Source: Acanthacorydalis orientalis (Eukaryota > Arthropoda > Insecta > Megaloptera > Corydalidae). Taken from it: 64,000 bases of DNA. A model generated the notes under the pieces. It saw nothing but the letters and a program-made list of their open reading frames with translations. It was not told where the DNA came from and searched no databases. The translations under genes and the position numbers were made by a program. The stretch spans positions 53,030,556-53,094,555 of the forward strand of contig CM068315.1 in the NCBI GenBank assembly GCA_034766995.1. Direction: 5' to 3'. This document shows positions 23,828 through 36,639 of this stretch, in pieces. Numbering within the stretch: the stretch's first letter is position 1; every line of letters starts with the position of its first letter.

Positions 23828-25847
23828 GCTAATAGTTTCGAATCATTGCTCAAAACAACGAGACGGAATGTTAAAATAAATATTGTAAACACTGACACGC
23901 TTTCCGTATATTATAATTCAAATTAAGAAAATTATAATAAATTTGTTTAATATGTCGGTATAAATTAAAAAGCATGAAAATATTATTCTTTTTTTCATAC
24001 TGTATAATTAAGTTCTTAACATAGATAAGTATCGTTGCGGTTATATATTTTTCAAACTTTCTCACAAATATATAAATCCTTAAAATATTTCAGGAATGTT
24101 AAATAATTCAAATTTTAAGAAAACAGTGATTCTATAAATAATGTAAAAAATTAATATAAATTGTAACATTATGGACATTTTTTACCGCAACGTATTTCAT
24201 TAAAAATAATTGCTCTTTAGTAAAAATATGCCTATCATTTTTCATCACAGGTATGAAATACTTATTCACTGCTGAAGAATATGTTAATATTCAAATTTAC
24301 ATTGTTTTATTATGAATTAGTTTTAATATTAAAATAGCTAATTATTATTCTTCATCAAATGAAACCAACTTTTTCGTATTTATTCTACAGAAAATCATAG
24401 TTATCTGTATCTTATAGCACATTCTGTTCAAAAAAAATTTTTCAAAATAATATAGAGACAAGACAATTTGATAAATGGCACGAACAAAATATAATTTATT
24501 TAACCTGCAGGAAATCTTTTCGGAATCACAATTAATTCTCATAGAAATATTAATTACCTCTATCTTCATTCGGTTATCACTCATTGAATATGAGATAGCA
24601 GTATGAAATATACATAGCTATAGAAAATACCATACAGTATATTGATTTTTTTTCTAGGCATGTCTGTTGAAACATGTTCGTTTTCATTTTATAATGTAAT
24701 TACGATGGCTTCATTAATTAATTACCACAACTTCGGTATAATCAGTTCAAAGTAATGATTAATAGTATATCTGTTGAAATTTCCATGAAAAATGTAATAC
24801 TACTGTAATTTACGTTAATGCTATTATCTAAAAGAATATTATTTTAAAAGCAAATATCAAACTATCTGTTAGTTTCGTATTGTTATTTCTAATGAAAATC
24901 TTATTATAAATAAAATTCTGATTTATTATTTACAACAAAATTAACATTTTTAATTTCAAATACTGATTTTTGATTTTGCGAAACGGCACAATATTTTCTA
25001 ACTAAAAATTTAAATCTGTTATTTTCATATTGATTTTTAAAAATCGTCAGAAAAACAAAAACGGAAAAAAACATCTACCCTCAACATACTGAATGTATAA
25101 TAATTATATTTGCAAGAAAAACTGTAAAGGAATTAAGAAATATATCATCATGTTCTCCCCCCAAACCCTCATAACATTGACATTGAACGAACTCTTGTTT
25201 ATTTTTCAATATGTATAAAAGATATCGTGGACATAACTGCCATTGTAGTTTTGCTATAGTGCAGTATCATTTTGGTCTAGCATCAATCCGTGGGCTTTTA
25301 TCGCGTGGGACGAATAGACCAGCCGGCGTCCGCGGTGTCCATGGCTCCAACACCCACTGCCACTAACTAGAACGTTTGAACTGCAATAGTTTTTTAGAGC
25401 AAGTTTTTGCTCCAATTTTGCTCCCATTCAATAAGTCATGCATATCATCGTTGTCAGTGGTTCTCAACCTACATATTGCAATAATATATAGAAACTAATT
25501 GAATTTCAAATCATTAGAGTTATCTCATACGCGCATTAATAATTACAAATCTAATCAGTTCTCAATCGAATTAATTTATTTAAACTTCAAGGTGTGTCGG
25601 TACTTAATTTTTAATTACTGACAATACTCGCTCGATGATACTAAATTGTTAAAATTTAATGTTTCAGTTTGTCATTCAATTCAGTAAATTTTTATATATT
25701 AAAAATAATGGACTTTGTGATGCCCTTTGAAGTTTCATTTTTGTACATTTTACAAAGATTTAATTTTTTTCTTTATATATTTCACATTAAAATGTTTTAT
25801 ATAAAAATATTTCATTATTAAATATTTATTAAATTAATTATTATATA

Positions 25848-25890
<43 letters not shown>

Positions 25891-27194
25891 TAATATATAT
25901 TTTATATATTATTATATACATATTATATATATATATATATTATTATAAACAATTATTATTAAATATTTAATTATTCAATATTTCAGTATTCCATCACTGT
26001 GTGTAGGTATTTCATAAACACGTTTTAAAATAAACACAAAGTTATCCAATAATTATCCATAATTTTATTAAGGTATAAAAAAGCATATTTATTTGATATT
26101 ATGATACAAATTGAACGAATTTCCGTTTAAATATTTCAGAATAATTAAAATGACTGTTATTATTGAAACTATTTAAATAATTTATATAAATACGTTCGAG
26201 AAAAATGTAAAAAAAAATAAGAATAATCAATAGATTATAAAAATTATTGTGCGGTTAATAATGGAAAAGCATAATGTTTACTTGCTCGTAATTTAAAAAA
26301 AATACCAGATCATTGAATATTAGTTATCTATCATATTTCAATTTGTTCTGTCTTTAACTATTTCAATAAATCACATTTATTTAAAAATACATAAGAAATT
26401 CTAAAAATAATTAAAACACATTAAACACAAAAAAATTGGATGGAATTTTATAAAATTTATTAACATAATGTATATATATATATATATTATATATATATAT
26501 ATATATTATATATATATATAGAACATTTTCAACCGAAAGCTCTTAAACACGACAGAATTAAATCAACAATTTCGTACATATTCAAAAAACATGTTTCTTA
26601 ATTATATTTCTTTGATGTTTAATTTTTCGCTGTATTTTTATAGCATCTGTATACATATAATATTTTTCTTATTTGCCTCACTTGTCGATTTGTAACATTC
26701 TGCCATTTAAAACATTTTTTTAATTCTTTATTATATATTCAGTCTAGCAAAAATCTCGAAAATAATATTTATTTAACAAGGTGAATAGCATGAATTTTAA
26801 AGATTTAGTTATGTAATCATTTAATTATTAAAATTTACACGTTCACAACACATCTATTTAAAATAATTCCAATGATTGTTTTTATTCATAAAATGTATAT
26901 AATGTTATAAAAACATGGGTTCGTTTATGTAAAGAGAGAGACATGTTTACAGAAAAATCAATGAATATTACTAAATAAAAAGATCTAAACTATTTTATTC
27001 CTTATTATTTATGAAATAAATTAATGTTATTTAAAAAAAATGTGGAAAAATATTATTTTTCACTTTAATTATTATTGAATTAGTCAGTTTAAGAACTATA
27101 TGTCATGTTTTTTTTCAAAATTGTTTTTTTTTATCAAAATTCGATCCTTCAGGGTAGCCTCATGTTCAACATAAAATTTATATTAGGCACATTA
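23828..27194. other. Long AT-rich stretch, no gene seen
   Basis: About 3.4 kb without a credible reading frame. There is a GC-richer block at about 25,205-25,390 (GTGGGACGAATAG, CCGGCGTCCGCGG) of unknown nature, and imperfect TA/TTA repeats at 25,838-25,975 and 26,470-26,520. Confidence 0.55.
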
Positions 27195-27770
27195 AGTCTA
27201 GCTGTCGAACCTGGTCATTCTTTTTTGCCTAATGACAATGATTTTAGAGTAATTAAAAAAAACTGTACCATAATATAATCGTGTATATGTGTCAAAGGAA
27301 ACGTTAATATGGTTACTCAATCCAGCATAAAATTTTCAGTAAAAGAAGTACAAACTGAGAAGATTTTTGAATTCAACGAATGGTGGTCTCCGTTTTATAT
27401 AAAAAAACTGTTTATCAACTGAATCGTATGAGAAGAGTTCTGAAAAACCAGAAAAACATTTGCTCCTTGAACATACATGAGCTTTCAACACGATGCTAAG
27501 AAAGCTGAGATGGTGGAGACTGAAGAATTCATAGATGCTTCATCAAAAAACGGATCGAGCTACTAAAATATGCAACTGTGATGATGTCACTTCCGTCTGC
27601 GAAAGCATATGGAGGGAAAATTTCTATAAAGTATAAAAATAGATAATTTAAATCGAGTGAAAAACAGCATCTTGGAGGAGCACATGTGATTTTACAACGA
27701 AATATTCAGCCGGCCAACCGAATAAATGGAAGAAACTCTGCTAGAATCCGATGGCGAATATGATTATGCA
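27195..27770 (+). pseudogene. Remnant of a DUF7869-like transposon protein
   Basis: The plus strand reads LAVEPGHSFLPNDNDFRVIK, then VKEVQTEKIFEFNEWWSPFY followed by IKK, then a remnant LPSAKAYGGKISIKYKN, and then NLNRVKNSILEEHM, stop, FYNEI. The order GH-S-LPND-DF, V-T--I--F--WW--FYKK, L-YKGK--I--K-I--L, FY-EI matches, from memory, the C-terminal region of an uncharacterised protein family common in insect genomes (DUF7869) and thought to belong to DNA transposons. Several stops and frameshifts make it a pseudogene. Confidence 0.55.
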
Positions 27771-28512
27771 CATTAATATAAGATTATAAGCGAGATACAT
27801 ATTTGTGTGCTACAACATAATATTTTTTAATAAAGAATCATAATGAAATAATTCCTTTTTAAACAATTTATTATGCATTTAATATTATTCCCTGCAAAAA
27901 ACAAAAGTCGAAACAATTCAAGTTGATTTTTTTAAAACATAAGGTTTCATATGACAGTTACTATCAAACAACTTACAAATTAAAGACCTGAAGAAGCATA
28001 TTAATAAAGAAAATCTTTGAAATATCATATTACTTTTGTGATACGCAATTTTTACTGACTCCTGTAAAATTTAAATTCTGTGACATACATAGTTTCTAAA
28101 TGACCGTTCAATTCTTATTTAGAGCAACTAAAATCGATTGAAAATTTTCTTCAGTTCTTTTTAAACAGCACTTTTTTAAAATTACAACACATTCACAAAT
28201 ATATTTGTATAACAAACTTTCAAGAATATTACAGACTAATATGATGTATGTATTTTCTAGAGAGAAAAACATAATATTGAAATTTTTATACAGAAAATAG
28301 AAATCTTTCTAATTGAGAGAATATGTTTTTTAAATGTTCAACAATGACAAAAACTAAATTTGATGAATAGGTTTACTCAGATCAACAATTCTGAAGTAGT
28401 AATAAATTTTCTACGCTGACATTTGTCATAGAAAGAGGAAAAAATACATCTTATTTCTCGAGAAATGAAAACTATTGAGAAATCTTAAACACTATGCATG
28501 TGTAAGTGTGTT

Positions 28513-28569
<57 letters not shown>

Positions 28570-28772
28570 TGTATTATGGAGTAATTATCATAATAAATCA
28601 AAGAAAAGATTTGTTTATTTTTATTTATAAATTAAATTATTTGTACCATAAAGGTTAGATAAAAAACCTAACATTTAAATTTTATTCATTAACATCTGTT
28701 TAATCTATAATTAAAACAAAGTAAATAATAAAACTCAATATAGATATTTACAGTTTTATATAAACGCATAAA

Positions 28773-28821
<49 letters not shown>

Positions 28822-29415
28822 TCTCAATAATCTTAAATTTCAAATTTTGCGAATTTTCTCTGAAAACAATCGCTGCAAAAGGGAAATAAAACGTAGGCAC
28901 AAACAATAAATACACCTTCTCTGACAAATATTTGTACTATTTATTCTCGTTTAAAAATCTTGATCTGAAATTTGTTTTTCACGCTACCAACTTAATTATA
29001 ATACTAAATTTTTTCTCTGACAATGTTCAGAATATTTGATTATCTTTTCTTGGATTCGTCATATTTCTTACTATTCATTATTTGTTTAAGAAATTTTTTT
29101 TTATCATAATGTACTCTACAGTTAATTCAGTTGAACAATCAGGACTGTTTATTATTTTCGGTACGTTTACATTCTTTTAAATTCTATTTAAAACATTTTT
29201 TTTCTTTCCTTTAACGCTATAGTAAGTAAGAAAGTAAAGTACTGTATTTCGAATAAAATATCCATTATAAGAAATTGATACTTATGTAATATATGATCAT
29301 AATATATGATCTTAACATATATATATATATATCATTTATCTAATATCACATTCATACATACAAACAAATAATGGTTAGATATACTAAATAATTAATAAAT
29401 TTTCTTATATTTTAT
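27771..29415. other. AT-rich sequence, no gene seen
   Basis: Includes (TA)n at 28,515-28,566 and (TA)n joined to (TG)n at 28,777-28,821. No coding feature recognised. Confidence 0.6.
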
Positions 29416-29495
29416 TTAACCTCTTATGTCGAGTATGCTCGTCATGAAAAGATGGAAAGATTTTTTTGTTTAATGTCGAGTATACTCGTCATGTA
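29416..29495. mobile_element. piggyBac-like terminus with repeated CGAGTATRCTCG palindromes
   Basis: TTAA at 29,416-29,419 is followed by CCTCTTATGTCGAGTATGCT and CGTCATG. The palindromic motif is repeated at about 29,475 (ATGTCGAGTATACTCGTCAT). TTAA followed by a CCYT-type start, with CGAGTATACTCG repeats near the end, is the pattern of piggyBac-type elements and their MITEs. I could not find the opposite end, so extent is unknown. Confidence 0.4.
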
Positions 29496-30343
29496 GAAAA
29501 AAATTCGCTTTTGCTATTAGTTGTAAAATTTAGGTGAAAAAAATATATATATTTGTAATTTAAGCACATTTTAGAATATTTCTAATCAGTAAAATTGTGT
29601 TAAAACAATATGTTAAAAAAATTTCAACACAATTCTCAAACACATTTCTGGAATTAAACGAAAAAGTTAATTATTGAAAACACAAAAACGACATAATTAT
29701 TTAATACACTTTAGCAGTATTTTAAAAATTTAACTGTATGTTATGCGGCGAAATAAAAAATACTAAATAAAATTTTAATTTGAAACATTAAGCAATTATC
29801 ATTTCATTTTAAAAATAAAATTATCATACAGTTTACAATTGTATTATAAATCAATTCAAAAGAATCCACTCAGCCGGACCAGACAATTCTCCTCTCAGGT
29901 ACTGAAAAATTTTCTCCATTTCCGTTATTAATCCTTTTATAAAATAAACATAAACCTGGAGCATATCATTTATGAAAATCTAATTCTAGTTAACCGGCAT
30001 GTCGTACCGGAAAGTCTGACTATGAAAAGTCGAATAAAGTACCAATTCAAAAGCGTAAATTTTATAACAAACTTTTATCTACTAAGTTGTAAGTATAGAA
30101 ATCTGTATTTCTCAGAATAGTGCCATTTCCTCGACATACTTTTCTTTCATGTATTTGCAGCTAAAGACCATTTTCATGCATACGATATTACAAACATAAC
30201 ATTTACACAACTTTAAAAGAGAAAACGTTATACGAATGAAAAATACTGTTTCCATGCGCTATTAACTAGAGTTTTACGAAAGTACGTAACTCACACATCA
30301 TCAGACGTTCACATACAGACGCTTATATGTGTATATATATATA
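29496..30343. other. AT-rich sequence, no gene seen
   Basis: Could be the body of the piggyBac-like element, but no transposase motif was recognised. No RNA gene was seen. Confidence 0.4.
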
Positions 30344-30388
30344 TAAATTTTCAGATACAACAATTTTTATTTTTAGTTTCCGCTTATA
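30344..30388 (+). repeat. Truncated unit of the roughly 430-bp tandem repeat
   Basis: The 45 bases from TAAATTTTCAGATACAAC to TTTCCGCTTATA match the first part of the repeat units at 31,660 and 32,091. The unit is cut off by the mariner at 30,389. Confidence 0.8.
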
Positions 30389-31648
30389 TTAGGTAACCAA
30401 GAAAGTTCTATCACTGTTTTAACGTACAATAATTCCAAGATTTGTTTACAGGACAAAATTCCAAGAATTGTTTGTCAGTAATATAAGTATGTGCTTTAAA
30501 TGAATCTCGAACTGTTCACTTTAATTTAAAAAATAATTCTAACCCTTAAGAATGTCTGTGAAAAATAGTGTAGTACGTGCGTGTTTGCTTTATGAATTTA
30601 AGCTTGATACTAACGCTACAGAAACTGCAAAAAAATTTGTACTGGATTTGGAGAAAATACAGTCACATCAAGAACGGCCCAGAGATGGTTTAAAAAATCT
30701 TCTGTCGGGGATGAATCCATTGAAGACGAGACCAGATCAGGCAGACAGTCAAAATTAAATACTGACGAATCGGAGACAATGATTGAAACAAATTCCAGTT
30801 TAACGTGTGAACAGTTTGCAGATTTGTTCAAACTAAGTGACGAAACAATACGGAAGCATTTACACAAAATAGGAAAGAGGTGGAAATTAAGTGAATGGGT
30901 ACCACACGAATTAACTCCCAATAAAAAAATTACAGCGTCTTACAATCTGTACATCTCTTCTTTCATGACTAAAATCATAGACTTTTTTGGATCAAATTTT
31001 GACAACTGATGAAATATGGATTATATATTACAACTACAAACGTACTCACCACTGGCTTTCATTAGGTGATCCTGTCTCACCAAGTTCTAAAGAAAGTTAA
31101 CACTGCGAAAACATATTCTCTGTGTTTGATGGACTTCAAAAGAAATTATTCACCATAAATATCTACGAATAGGTCAAACCCTCACGGAAAACATTATAGT
31201 GAACAACTCCAACGAGTACACGATGCATTAAATCAAAAACAGCCAGCACTTGTAAATCGTAAAAAAGTATAATTTTTGCAAGATAACGCACGACCACACG
31301 TTGCAGTAGAGACCAGAACAAAAATTGTGAATTCAAGGTGGGTGATCCTCCCCCATGCATTATATTCCCCAGACATATCTCCATCAGATTATCGCCTATT
31401 TTTATCTTCGAACAATCGTATGCGTGGTAAACAGTTTAGTAATGAAGAAAAAATAAAAATGTAGGTGTCTACATTTTTTGAAAATAAAAATAATCAGTTT
31501 TATAAAAATCGAATTAATAAATTATCTTCTCGCTGGAAAAAGGTTATTCAACACGAAGGTGGATATTTTGATGAATAAAGTTATTTTATATAATACACAA
31601 GTGTTTTTTTGTCAATTCAAAAACGACAGAACATTCTTGGTTACCTAA
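30389..31648 (+). mobile_element. Nearly complete mariner transposon, 1,260 bp
   Basis: The left end TTAGGTAACCAAGAAAGTTC is matched by the inverse of the right end TTAGGTAACCAAGAATGTTC, one mismatch in 20. TA dinucleotides flank both ends (30,387-30,388 and 31,649-31,650), the mariner target duplication. Size is typical of a complete mariner. The transposase inside is broken (see the separate entry), so the copy is not autonomous, but it is the best preserved element in the window. Confidence 0.92.
30552..31578 (+). pseudogene. Mariner transposase, full length but frameshifted (DD34D)
   Basis: The reading starts MSVKNSVVRACLLYEFKLDT followed by NATETAKKF, the N-terminal HTH. After a shift it continues RTAQRWFKK, DESIEDETRSGRQSK, LTCEQFADLFKLSDETIRKH, and VPHELTPNKK. 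The catalytic part has LTTDEIWIIYYNYKR (first Asp), QDNARPHVAVET (second Asp) and YSPDISPSDYRLF (third Asp), with exactly 34 residues between the last two, the mariner DD34D signature. The C-terminus (SRWKKVIQHEGGYFDE) is intact and ends in TAA at 31,576-31,578. At least two frameshifts and three in-frame stops are present. All catalytic Asp are still readable, so decay is moderate. Confidence 0.9.
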
Positions 31649-31659
31649 TATATATATAT

Positions 31660-32509
31660 AAATTTGCAAACAATTTTTATTTTTAGTTTCCGTTTATATT
31701 TAATAAAATATATTGAAGTCAATTTGAAAAACGGTTTAGAGTTAAGTTTGTATTAATATATAATGTATTTATTACACTAATGATGAATTCAAATTAATAA
31801 TTTAATAATGTCTCTCTCATAAACGTCTTATTACAAATTTCCTGACTTAAATTTCTATTTGAATAAAATTCTTAATTTATAAATTTTGATACAGAAATAA
31901 TAATCATATTGTAATCATATATTATATACTGATTCATAACGTAAAATAATGTTTAATATATATATATATACTCAAGCTAAACTCATTTAATATCTAAAAA
32001 TATACTAAAAAACCTATTTGTTACTCTAGTAACTATTAACTGCACAAAAATGTATATAGAAACAATATTACTCAGTGTATATACGAGTATAAATTTACAG
32101 ATACAACAATTTTCATTTTCAGTTTCCATTTATATTTAATAAAATTTATTGAAGACAATTTGAAAAACGGATTAAATTCAAGTTTCTACTAATACATAAT
32201 ATTATTAAATTAATATTTTAATAATGTTTCTCCCGTGAACGTCTCTATTACAAATTTCCTGACTTAACTTTCTATTGGAATAAAATTTTAAATTTATAAA
32301 TTTTTACATAGAAATAATAATCATAATGTAACTATTTATTATGAACTGATTCATAACGTAAAATAATTATAATTATATATATATATATATATATATACTC
32401 AAGTTGAACTCATTTAATATCCAAAAATGTACTAAAAATACTAAATGATACTCTAGTAAATATTAACTGAACAAACATGTATATAGAAATAACTTTACTC
32501 AATCGATTA

Positions 32510-32513
<4 letters not shown>
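31660..32513 (+). repeat. Tandem duplication, two units of about 430 bp
   Basis: Unit 1 (31,660-32,090) and unit 2 (32,091-32,513) align along their length. Shared landmarks are ATTTTTAGTTTCC or its variant, CAATTTGAAAAACGG, TTACAAATTTCCTGACTTAA, ACTGATTCATAACGTAAAAT, ACTCAAG and ACTCATTTAATATC. Both contain internal (TA)n. A third, truncated unit lies before the mariner at 30,344. No coding potential was seen. Confidence 0.88.

Positions 32514-32586
<73 letters not shown>
32514..32586. repeat. (TA)n microsatellite, 73 bases
   Basis: One of the longest pure TA runs in the window, lying directly at the end of the tandem repeat unit. Confidence 0.9.
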
Positions 32587-32589
<3 letters not shown>

Positions 32590-32929
32590 TATCTACAAAT
32601 AAAGTGTAGATAAGAGCTTGTGTATGATATATGAAAATAAAAGGTGAATTAAATCGTATGTAAAAATAACACAACAAATTCCTTACGTTTTTATTTTTAA
32701 ATACCTATTTTTAACAAAATATTGAAAGGTATTTTAAGCGTTGCGATAAAGGTCGTCGATTCTTTGACAATAATAATAAAAGTCTTATTGAACATCAATA
32801 ACTTTTATAGATATAAATACTAGAACAATAGAATTATAACTTTCTCCTATTTTTTTTCTCCTTTTTTCGGAACAAAACAAGATTCTGTGCACCATTTCTG
32901 TCTAGTAGAACAATACGTAAACTCATTAT
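32587..32929. other. AT-rich sequence, no gene seen
   Basis: No coding or RNA feature recognised. It leads into the GC-rich block at 32.93 kb. Confidence 0.5.
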
Positions 32930-33125
32930 ATTCGACATAAGTTACGGACCTGTTATTCTGACTATACAGTCTCTGGGGCTGGGGTTTTACGGCGACGCAG
33001 CGGCGCACAGTGGCGCTGCGGGAGATGCTACAACCCTGGTACCAGCTCAACGCATCCGCCATCTAAAGGTCAAGTGTCATTTCATCGTTGCTACTGGCGC
33101 ATTTCCTTTAGTCATAACGATAACA
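32930..33125 (-). other. GC-rich island with ATGGCGGATG context
   Basis: About 190 bases rich in G+C and CG dinucleotides stand out in AT-rich DNA. The minus strand holds TTTAGATGGCGGATGCG and an open frame from that ATG (33,062) to 32,847, 71 codons, without a recognised domain. An ATGGCGG near a CpG-rich block could mark a first exon or promoter, or the island may be an inserted repeat. I cannot tell which. Confidence 0.3.
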
Positions 33126-34429
33126 TGGAATGATGTTAACGTTTACTTAATTCCCGACATTCATGTACCTTATCCTTCATCATTCAACTCAAAATTTGAT
33201 TATGTACTTGTTTAATATCAATATTATTATTGACTCTCGTGTCAATGTAATATTTTCACAGGTGAAACAAAAACAACTCAAAAAATATGAGCATATCAAT
33301 CGTTACTTTTTTTTTAATCAGTGTAACTACATTATTCACACGCACATACACACACATATATATATACACATTTATATATATATATATACACACACACACA
33401 TATATATATATATAAGCATAATATTGATCAAATAAATATGCTTGCCAACAGTTTTATTCACTTTATTTAATTTTAATATAAAATTTATGAAAAAAATTCT
33501 TTTATGTTCGCTAGGTACGAAGAAGAGTACCTGATATTCCATAAATTTTTATTATTTTATAACTCACTTATAATAGAAAACAGTTAGCGAGTGAAATGAG
33601 AAAATGGATAAAAACATTATTTGCTCTTTAAAAATTCTTGGATGAATTCATACAGTTTCCACTTTTCAATCTCTTTTTATGAATAAAAATTAAACAAGTG
33701 TTCTAACTTTTTGAACTTTGAATCTATATTATATTATATTTTTAGAGAGAAACTGAAGTCGACAAAAACGATTATTAAATATTGTTTATAAGAAACCGTG
33801 TGCCTATAATTTTCAACCGAAATTTCAATAGTTTTTGTGTTCAACTATATTTCTCATACCAACTACAATATCTAAAAATGTTTTTATTCGTCGAAGAGTG
33901 AACCCCGCTTCTTAAAACGGATATTTACTGTTTTCAATAAACCTTTTCTGCGATCAATAGTTGTTTGTATGTATGTATAAATTAAATTTACTGGATGATG
34001 TAATATTGAATTAAAGAAATTTCTTTACATTCGATATGAAATACATTTGTTTTCAAACTCAAGTTAACATTTTTGTCAATATTTTTTTTTAATTTAAATA
34101 TTTCCATACTTTTCAACCAAAAAGACATGTGTCTTATTACAATTAATAATTATATATCTCTATTCTCAAATATATTTTTCAAGGTATACTATTTATTTAT
34201 AAGTTCTTAAATATTAAATAATCAAAAAATTACACAAAATACACAAGAATTATTGTTGTTTGTTAGATTTTGTCAATTTTAGTCAAATCACCATTTGACT
34301 ACATTTCATGGATACCAATTAAATAAAAAATAAATATAACTAAATAAAAAAAACAAACATTTTTTTTAAAGATAATCTTTTCATTTATCAGTAATTATAT
34401 ATATACATATATATATATATACTTATTAC
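33126..34429. other. AT-rich sequence, no gene seen
   Basis: Includes mixed (CA)n/(TA)n at 33,335-33,415. The 90-codon frame at 33,163-33,435 runs into these repeats and is not gene-like. Confidence 0.55.
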
Positions 34430-34912
34430 ATTAGATATAAATTAATTCTGTGTTCTTAAATTAAATCAATTATAACTCTGTTTAAAATTAAAATAATTTC
34501 TCGTCGTTTTAGGATTTAGAAGTGCCAATCTTAACATTAAGAAACATTACATATCTTTGCTAAGCATTTAGCATAAACTTACAAAACAGTAGTAAACACG
34601 ATTTCGTCCGCAAGACACGGAAATGGTTTTTCTCAGCTTTGGAAAAGATGTTGCGTTGCATAAAACATGAAAAAAATACTAAAATAATAGAAGATGTCCG
34701 AAAATGCATTACGAATTCATCGACCGAAGTCGTTATCTTTTTGACAAGAAATACGTCAGTTACTTAAGTGATGGAGCAAAGTTTGACCGAATAATGGGAG
34801 ATACTTTTAGGATTGAAATGTATTTCATTTTTCCGTAACTCAACATTCATTTCCCATTAAAAAGACACCGAACTAATTTAAATTAATTAATTTAAATTTG
34901 TACACCTAATAT
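34430..34912 (+). mobile_element. Mariner-derived non-autonomous copy A
   Basis: This roughly 480-bp segment aligns along its length with 41,653-42,182. It has the same 5' leader (CTTAAATTAAATCAATTATA), the same central stretch (TTCTCAGCTTTGG, GAAGATGTCCGAAAATGCAT), and the same 3' end, where the plus strand corresponds to a mariner C-terminus (VIQNNGEYFED type) followed by a TTTGTACACCTAA terminus. The central catalytic region is missing in both, so they are deletion derivatives of one mariner. Confidence 0.7.
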
Positions 34913-36639
34913 ATTAATATACAAATATTTGAAAGAAAGTATAAAATTATCCGGTATATATATATTCAGTGCAAATTATTTATAAACGGTTAGAAATAAA
35001 AAAAGAGTCACTTTTCCTTTCATCAATCGTGAATAATATCAATTAGTAAACGAACAAAATTTGATTCAAAAAATTCGCACATTCTAAAAACAGATTTCAA
35101 ATGTAAATATATAATTATCTCTCTTGGACCGCGATAATATACACTCTGATATGATAGCCGTAACCATATAAACTAATAGACAAGGATCTAATGTAATCTT
35201 ACAGATACAGTTTCGGAGTTAGTATCATTGTTCAAATAAACTTGAAAGTTATATTTCAAATTAGTATTCAGTGTGCTTCCTTGACCCATTGTTATTTACA
35301 CAATTTACAGAAACTGTGAAACCGAAATAATAAACTAGTTGAATATTCAGCCATTTCTACTTATTGTGTGAAAGAATGGCACTAATATAAAAGCAAGCAT
35401 GAACACATTTATTATGATCTGATATTATCAAATAATTCATATTTTATAATTGAAAGAGGTGAAACGAACAGCTTTTCAATATTGAAATTATAATAAAATT
35501 AAATAAAGTATATGATTATGCGAGGTAAGTAGTGTTATGTATTTATACTCGTAGTTTGATTTTTGCAGATTTATTTAAAATACCAGCATTATAGAAAATG
35601 TATTCTAAAAAGTTGCTTCGCACAATATTGAAATCAGTTACAGTAGATATTAATTTTTCAATATAGAATGTAATTGCAGCTGATAGCTCACGCCATTTGA
35701 TATTTTATAGCCTAGCCTTCATAAAAGAAATAGTTTCTCAAATGACTTTTATTCGTAACAGTTAAGTGCTCCTGAACAGAAACTTATAATCCAGAATAAA
35801 GTGTGAAAAATGTAATAAAATTATTTATACAGAAATAAACAGCACCAGAGTATCTCAATTTTGTACATATTCTGATAAAATATGTTTACAGTGTTTGAAG
35901 CTGTCAATCATTTAAAAAAATGGATTCAGTATCGGTGATTTTATTCGATTCTTTATTTTAACATCCTGATTAGAAAATCTTAACGACAAACTAAAAATTA
36001 AATTTAAATTATAAAGCTAAACGTTAAATTCCTAATATATTAGGAAAAAGTACACTTGGTTTTTTTTTAAGAGTAAGTCAATTTTGAGTATTTATTTATG
36101 TGTGAAAAGAGACACATTTTGACATAAAGCATTGTTTGGAAAAAAAAGTACTGTTTTGTATTATCTATTTTGCTTTATTTCATAAATTAATTATTCGTTT
36201 TTAATATGAATAGAAGAGTTATATGGCAAACTAACTTTCTTTTAGATTTTCGAAGGAATTTTTAAGTTTTTATTTTTCTGAATTTTTATAAACATTTTTA
36301 ATGCCACTTTGTGTGTATTTTAACTCATGGTTTCGATTTTATGCAGTTTTAAAAATTATCGAACGTATCCCTAATTTTTCAACAAAAATTATGTCTTTTT
36401 TGTGTGATTTTTTATATGCGGTTTTCTGTAGAACGTATCTACCGCAAAAAAGAGACTTGACTGTGTGTATATATATATATAAATTATTAATCTAAAGGTA
36501 GAATATATGAAAATAAATCTAAACACGTAATTGCACTATTTGTTGTCATTTTAAATAAAATTGTTTACCAACAAGATATTTTCGTCACATAAATAATGAA
36601 ACAGTGGAATTTCATTCAAAAAAAATAAAAATACGAAGG
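34913..36639. other. AT-rich sequence, no gene seen
   Basis: No ORF with protein-like composition. The 36,301-36,495 frame is short and ends in a (TA)n-derived stretch. Confidence 0.55.
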
